Shown in pieces: positions 25,665 through 27,546 of a stretch of 27,546 bases of DNA. The DNA comes from Pseudomonadota bacterium (lineage in GTDB: Bacteria; Pseudomonadota; Alphaproteobacteria; Acetobacterales; Acetobacteraceae): the NCBI GenBank assembly GCA_021828605.1, contig JAJZEG010000080.1:1-27546 (forward strand). The letters run 5' to 3'. Under the pieces are notes generated by a model. That model did no database searches. It was given only the letters and a program-made list of their open reading frames with translations, and was not told the DNA's origin. The first letter of the stretch is position 1. Each line of letters begins with the position of its first letter. The position numbers were made by a program, and so were the translations under genes.

Positions 25665-25976
25665 ATGATCGCCGTCACCATCCTTTATCCCACCACCGAA
25701 GGCGCGCATCTGGATCTGGATTATTATCGCGACCGCCATATGCTGATGGTCGCTGAACTTTGGCGGCCCATGGGGTTGCGCAATGTGCGGGTGCTGGCGG
25801 GCCAACCCGGCCCCGATGGCGCGCCCGCGCCATTTGCGCTGATGACCACACTCGAATTCGACGATCTGGCCAGCGTTCGCGCTGCCGCCAAAGCCCACGG
25901 CGCCACCCTGTTTGGCGATGTTCCCAACTTCACCTCGATCAAGCCGGTCACCCAGTTCAGCGATATAATGATTTAG
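25665..25976 (+). CDS. EthD family protein
   Basis: A 103-residue dimeric alpha/beta barrel-type protein. Family marks are the N-terminal MIAVTILYPTTEGAHLDLDY and YYRDRHMLMVAELWRPMGL, where the histidine after Y-R-D-R is conserved, and the C-terminal LFGDVPNFTSIKPVTQFSDI. EthD was first seen with the ethyl tert-butyl ether degradation genes; most members are of unknown function and may bind small molecules. The start at 25665 is clear because AAGGAG lies 8 bases before it; a longer frame overlaps the hydrolase gene. It shares strand and close spacing with the hydrolase. Confidence 0.88.
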   Translation: MIAVTILYPTTEGAHLDLDYYRDRHMLMVAELWRPMGLRNVRVLAGQPGPDGAPAPFALMTTLEFDDLASVRAAAKAHGATLFGDVPNFTSIKPVTQFSDIMI

Positions 25977-26041
25977 AAAGTTTTACTTTACTTCGAGAGA
26001 CTTCCATGACTATCTGCGTTTGGTCGATCGGAGCGGTGCAG

Positions 26042-26551
26042 ATGATGTCAATCAATTGGAAACGGATGCTTGCCGGTGCCGTCGCGGCCTTCATGGTCGC
26101 GGGCAACGCCTCGGCGTGCCTCAATCAAAGCAGCACCCAGGCTCTCGATGTGGTGGGGCTCAAATCGGCGCTGATGGTCAGCGCGTTAACCTGCGGCCAG
26201 CGCGCGCAATATAATCAATTCATGAACCGCTTCCAGCCGACCGTGCTGCACGCGCAGCATCAAGTAGATGCGTTTTTCCGCAGGCAGCATGGACGTTTTT
26301 TCCATCGCTATGAAGATCGCTACGTTACCAATGTCGCGAACGTACAATCCTCTGCCGGCATCAGCCAGGGCGTGAATTTTTGCAGCCAAAGTATGGTCCT
26401 GTTCGGTCGGGTGCTCGGTTTGCACAATGCTGCGGCAATGGAAAAATTCGCCCAGCAGCAACCGGCCAGTGAGCCGAACGTGATGGTCACCTGCGGCATT
26501 GCCGAATCCCGTTCATTCCGTCTCCTCGCCGAGCAGGCGCCGCTGCCCTGA
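26042..26551 (+). CDS. Small secreted cysteine-containing protein of unknown function
   Basis: A 169-residue protein with a clear signal peptide (NWKRMLAGAVAAFMVAGNASA, cleaved before CLNQ). The mature part has four cysteines (CLNQ, TCGQ, NFCSQ, VTCGIA), consistent with two disulfides, and is rich in Gln, Asn and Phe: for example NQFMNRFQPTVLHAQHQVD and RRQHGRFFHRYEDRYV. I do not recognise the family. ATG 26042 is chosen because GGAG lies 8 bases upstream and the signal peptide then has a normal length; ATG 26006 would add 12 residues. It probably lies in the periplasm or outside the cell. Its stop TGA (26549-26551) overlaps the likely start of the phosphatase. Confidence 0.7.
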   Translation: MMSINWKRMLAGAVAAFMVAGNASACLNQSSTQALDVVGLKSALMVSALTCGQRAQYNQFMNRFQPTVLHAQHQVDAFFRRQHGRFFHRYEDRYVTNVANVQSSAGISQGVNFCSQSMVLFGRVLGLHNAAAMEKFAQQQPASEPNVMVTCGIAESRSFRLLAEQAPLP

Positions 26552-27336
26552 GCGGCATTACACCCAAATCCGAACCGGTATCGCTGGTCGGCGCGCCGAA
26601 TTTCCGTGCGGTCAAACCCTATCGCGCTGCCGATGGTCGTCAGCTTCGCCCCGGCAGCCTGTTTCGCTCCGGCGAATGTTCGGCCTTGACCGATGCTGAT
26701 TTGCGCAAAATCGACGCGCTTGGCATCCAACTCATTTGCGATTTGCGCAGCACCGACGAACGCCGCCGATTTCCCACAAGCTGGCACCAGCCAGTGCGCA
26801 CGCTCACTTTGCCCAGCGCGAGCGATCATGGCGCGGGCATGGCCTCGCTATTGGAACGCTTGCAAGCGCAACCCGGCCCTGACGGCGCACGGCAAACCAT
26901 GCTCGATTTATACGCGGCGTTGCCCGGCCTGTTATTGCCCATTTTGCATGAACAAATCGCCCTGATGCTGGGTCAGCAGGGATTGCCTACTTTGCTGCAT
27001 TGCCATGTCGGCAAAGACCGCACCGGCGTTGCAATCGCGATTATTTTGCAGGCGGTCGGGATTTCGCACGCGCAAATCCTGGATGATTTCCAGCAATCGA
27101 ACCAGCATCTCGATATCGAGCTGATTTACGCGGCATTGGGCCGCGCGGTCGCCCGCGCGTTAGGCACCCCGCTCGACCGGGCAACTCTGGACGCCCTCGG
27201 CCAAGCCGACCCCGATTATCTGCGCGCGGCCTTTACCGCGATTGAACAAACCTATGGCGGTTTTGAATTCTATTGGCATGCTCTTGGTTTTTCGGAAGCG
27301 CAGCGTGCGGCGTTGGCTGATTTGATGCTGATATAG
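26548..27336 (+). CDS. Tyrosine-protein phosphatase, likely CTG start
   Basis: A dual-specificity-like tyrosine phosphatase of about 262 residues. The P-loop C(X)5R is HCHVGKDRTG, with Cys152 and Arg158. The conserved N-terminal part NFRAVKPYRAADGR, RPGSLFRSGECSALTDADL and the general-acid region CDLRSTDERRRF fit the family of bacterial serine/tyrosine phosphatases (SAC-like/Y_phosphatase3). In this frame there is no ATG, GTG or TTG between the last stop (26470) and TTG 26686, and TTG 26686 would lose the conserved NFRA...LFRSGE region. CTG 26548, overlapping the stop of the upstream gene as CTGA, is the simplest start; ATT 26557 and CTG 26584 are other options. The protein is cytoplasmic by sequence. 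Confidence 0.85.
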   Translation: MSGITPKSEPVSLVGAPNFRAVKPYRAADGRQLRPGSLFRSGECSALTDADLRKIDALGIQLICDLRSTDERRRFPTSWHQPVRTLTLPSASDHGAGMASLLERLQAQPGPDGARQTMLDLYAALPGLLLPILHEQIALMLGQQGLPTLLHCHVGKDRTGVAIAIILQAVGISHAQILDDFQQSNQHLDIELIYAALGRAVARALGTPLDRATLDALGQADPDYLRAAFTAIEQTYGGFEFYWHALGFSEAQRAALADLMLI

Positions 27337-27353
27337 CACGAGCCAAGCGCCCA

Positions 27354-27380
27354 CAAAAAACCCCGGCGCGAGCCGGGGTT
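27354..27380 (-). terminator. Rho-independent terminator for the OmpA-family gene
   Basis: On the minus strand CCCCGGC and GCCGGGG form a 7-bp stem with a 4-base loop (27361-27378), followed by six T. It lies about 25 bases past the OmpA-family stop. The plus-strand reading has only a short T run after the stem, so it may also slow plus-strand transcription past the phosphatase. Confidence 0.85.
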
Positions 27381-27402
27381 CTCGTTGGAGCGATCACGCA
27401 GA

Positions 27403-27546
27403 TTAGTGGAGGATAATTTCCACGCGACGGTTTTGCGGCTCACGCACGCCGGGGCCAGTCGGCACCAGCAGGTGGGTTTCGCCAAAGCCTTTGATCACGA
27501 TGTCTTGCTTCGGCACGCCATCGGAAACCAACTTCGCGGCAACCGT
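27403..27546 (-). CDS. OmpA-family protein, C-terminal fragment
   Basis: The open frame enters from the right edge and ends with TAA at 27403-27405; 47 residues are visible. They read TVAAKLVSDGVPKQDIVIKG then FGETHLLVPTGPGVREPQNR and RVEIILH. GFGE...VREPQNRRVEI is the end of the OmpA C-terminal domain, which binds peptidoglycan at the outer membrane; the arginine after QN is the usual contact. The N-terminal part lies beyond the window, so it could be a beta-barrel OmpA, a Pal-like lipoprotein or another OmpA-domain protein. Confidence 0.88.
   Translation of the reverse strand, partial: TVAAKLVSDGVPKQDIVIKGFGETHLLVPTGPGVREPQNRRVEIILH

Overview
The window reads as a compact chromosomal segment from an alphaproteobacterium. 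The best guess is Acetobacteraceae/Rhodospirillales. This rests on the holB-metG junction, the cysteine-free MetG knuckle region, a fold-III ornithine/lysine decarboxylase with a long structured leader, glutathione-dependent FrmA, and GC-rich but uneven codon use. I cannot name the genus. Gene density is very high: start/stop overlaps are common, gaps are usually under 100 bp, and I see no insertion sequences, phage genes, CRISPR arrays, tRNAs or rRNAs. It looks like core genome rather than a genomic island.

Layout. (1) 3-2239 (+): tail of holB, metG and an ASCH-domain protein. (2) 2247-5234 (-): dsbD-like reductase followed by a two-lobed lipoprotein aspartic protease, head to head with hrpB helicase (5281-7728, +). 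(3) 7729-11646 (-): pepF oligopeptidase, ABC1/UbiB-type kinase and TylF-type methyltransferase in one tight run. (4) 11741-14753 (+): rlmJ overlapping gpsA, a 25-bp tandem repeat at the gpsA stop, then frmA. (5) 14754-17893 (-): ornithine/lysine decarboxylase with a structured leader, dienelactone hydrolase and a Tat-exported protein of unknown function. (6) 18208-20288 (+): OmpR/EnvZ-like two-component pair. (7) 20299-22484 (-): fadD and a cold-shock protein with a clear terminator. (8) 22847-27336 (+): acs, alpha/beta hydrolase, EthD-like protein, a small secreted cysteine protein and a tyrosine phosphatase that has no ordinary start codon. (9) 27403-27546 (-): C-terminal end of an OmpA-family protein, with its terminator.

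How the genes work together. Most are housekeeping: translation (metG, rlmJ), replication (holB), phospholipid precursor synthesis (gpsA), envelope redox and proteolysis (dsbD, aspartic protease), acyl and acetyl activation (fadD, acs) and formaldehyde detoxification (frmA). The decarboxylase sits divergently beside a two-component system, which could link amine synthesis or acid response to an envelope signal; this is inference only.

I did not find a convincing new multi-gene system. The observations most worth following are the decarboxylase leader with hairpins that could hide its Shine-Dalgarno sequence, the phosphatase that seems to start at CTG inside the upstream stop, two short tandem-repeat arrays, and the unknown Tat-exported protein.
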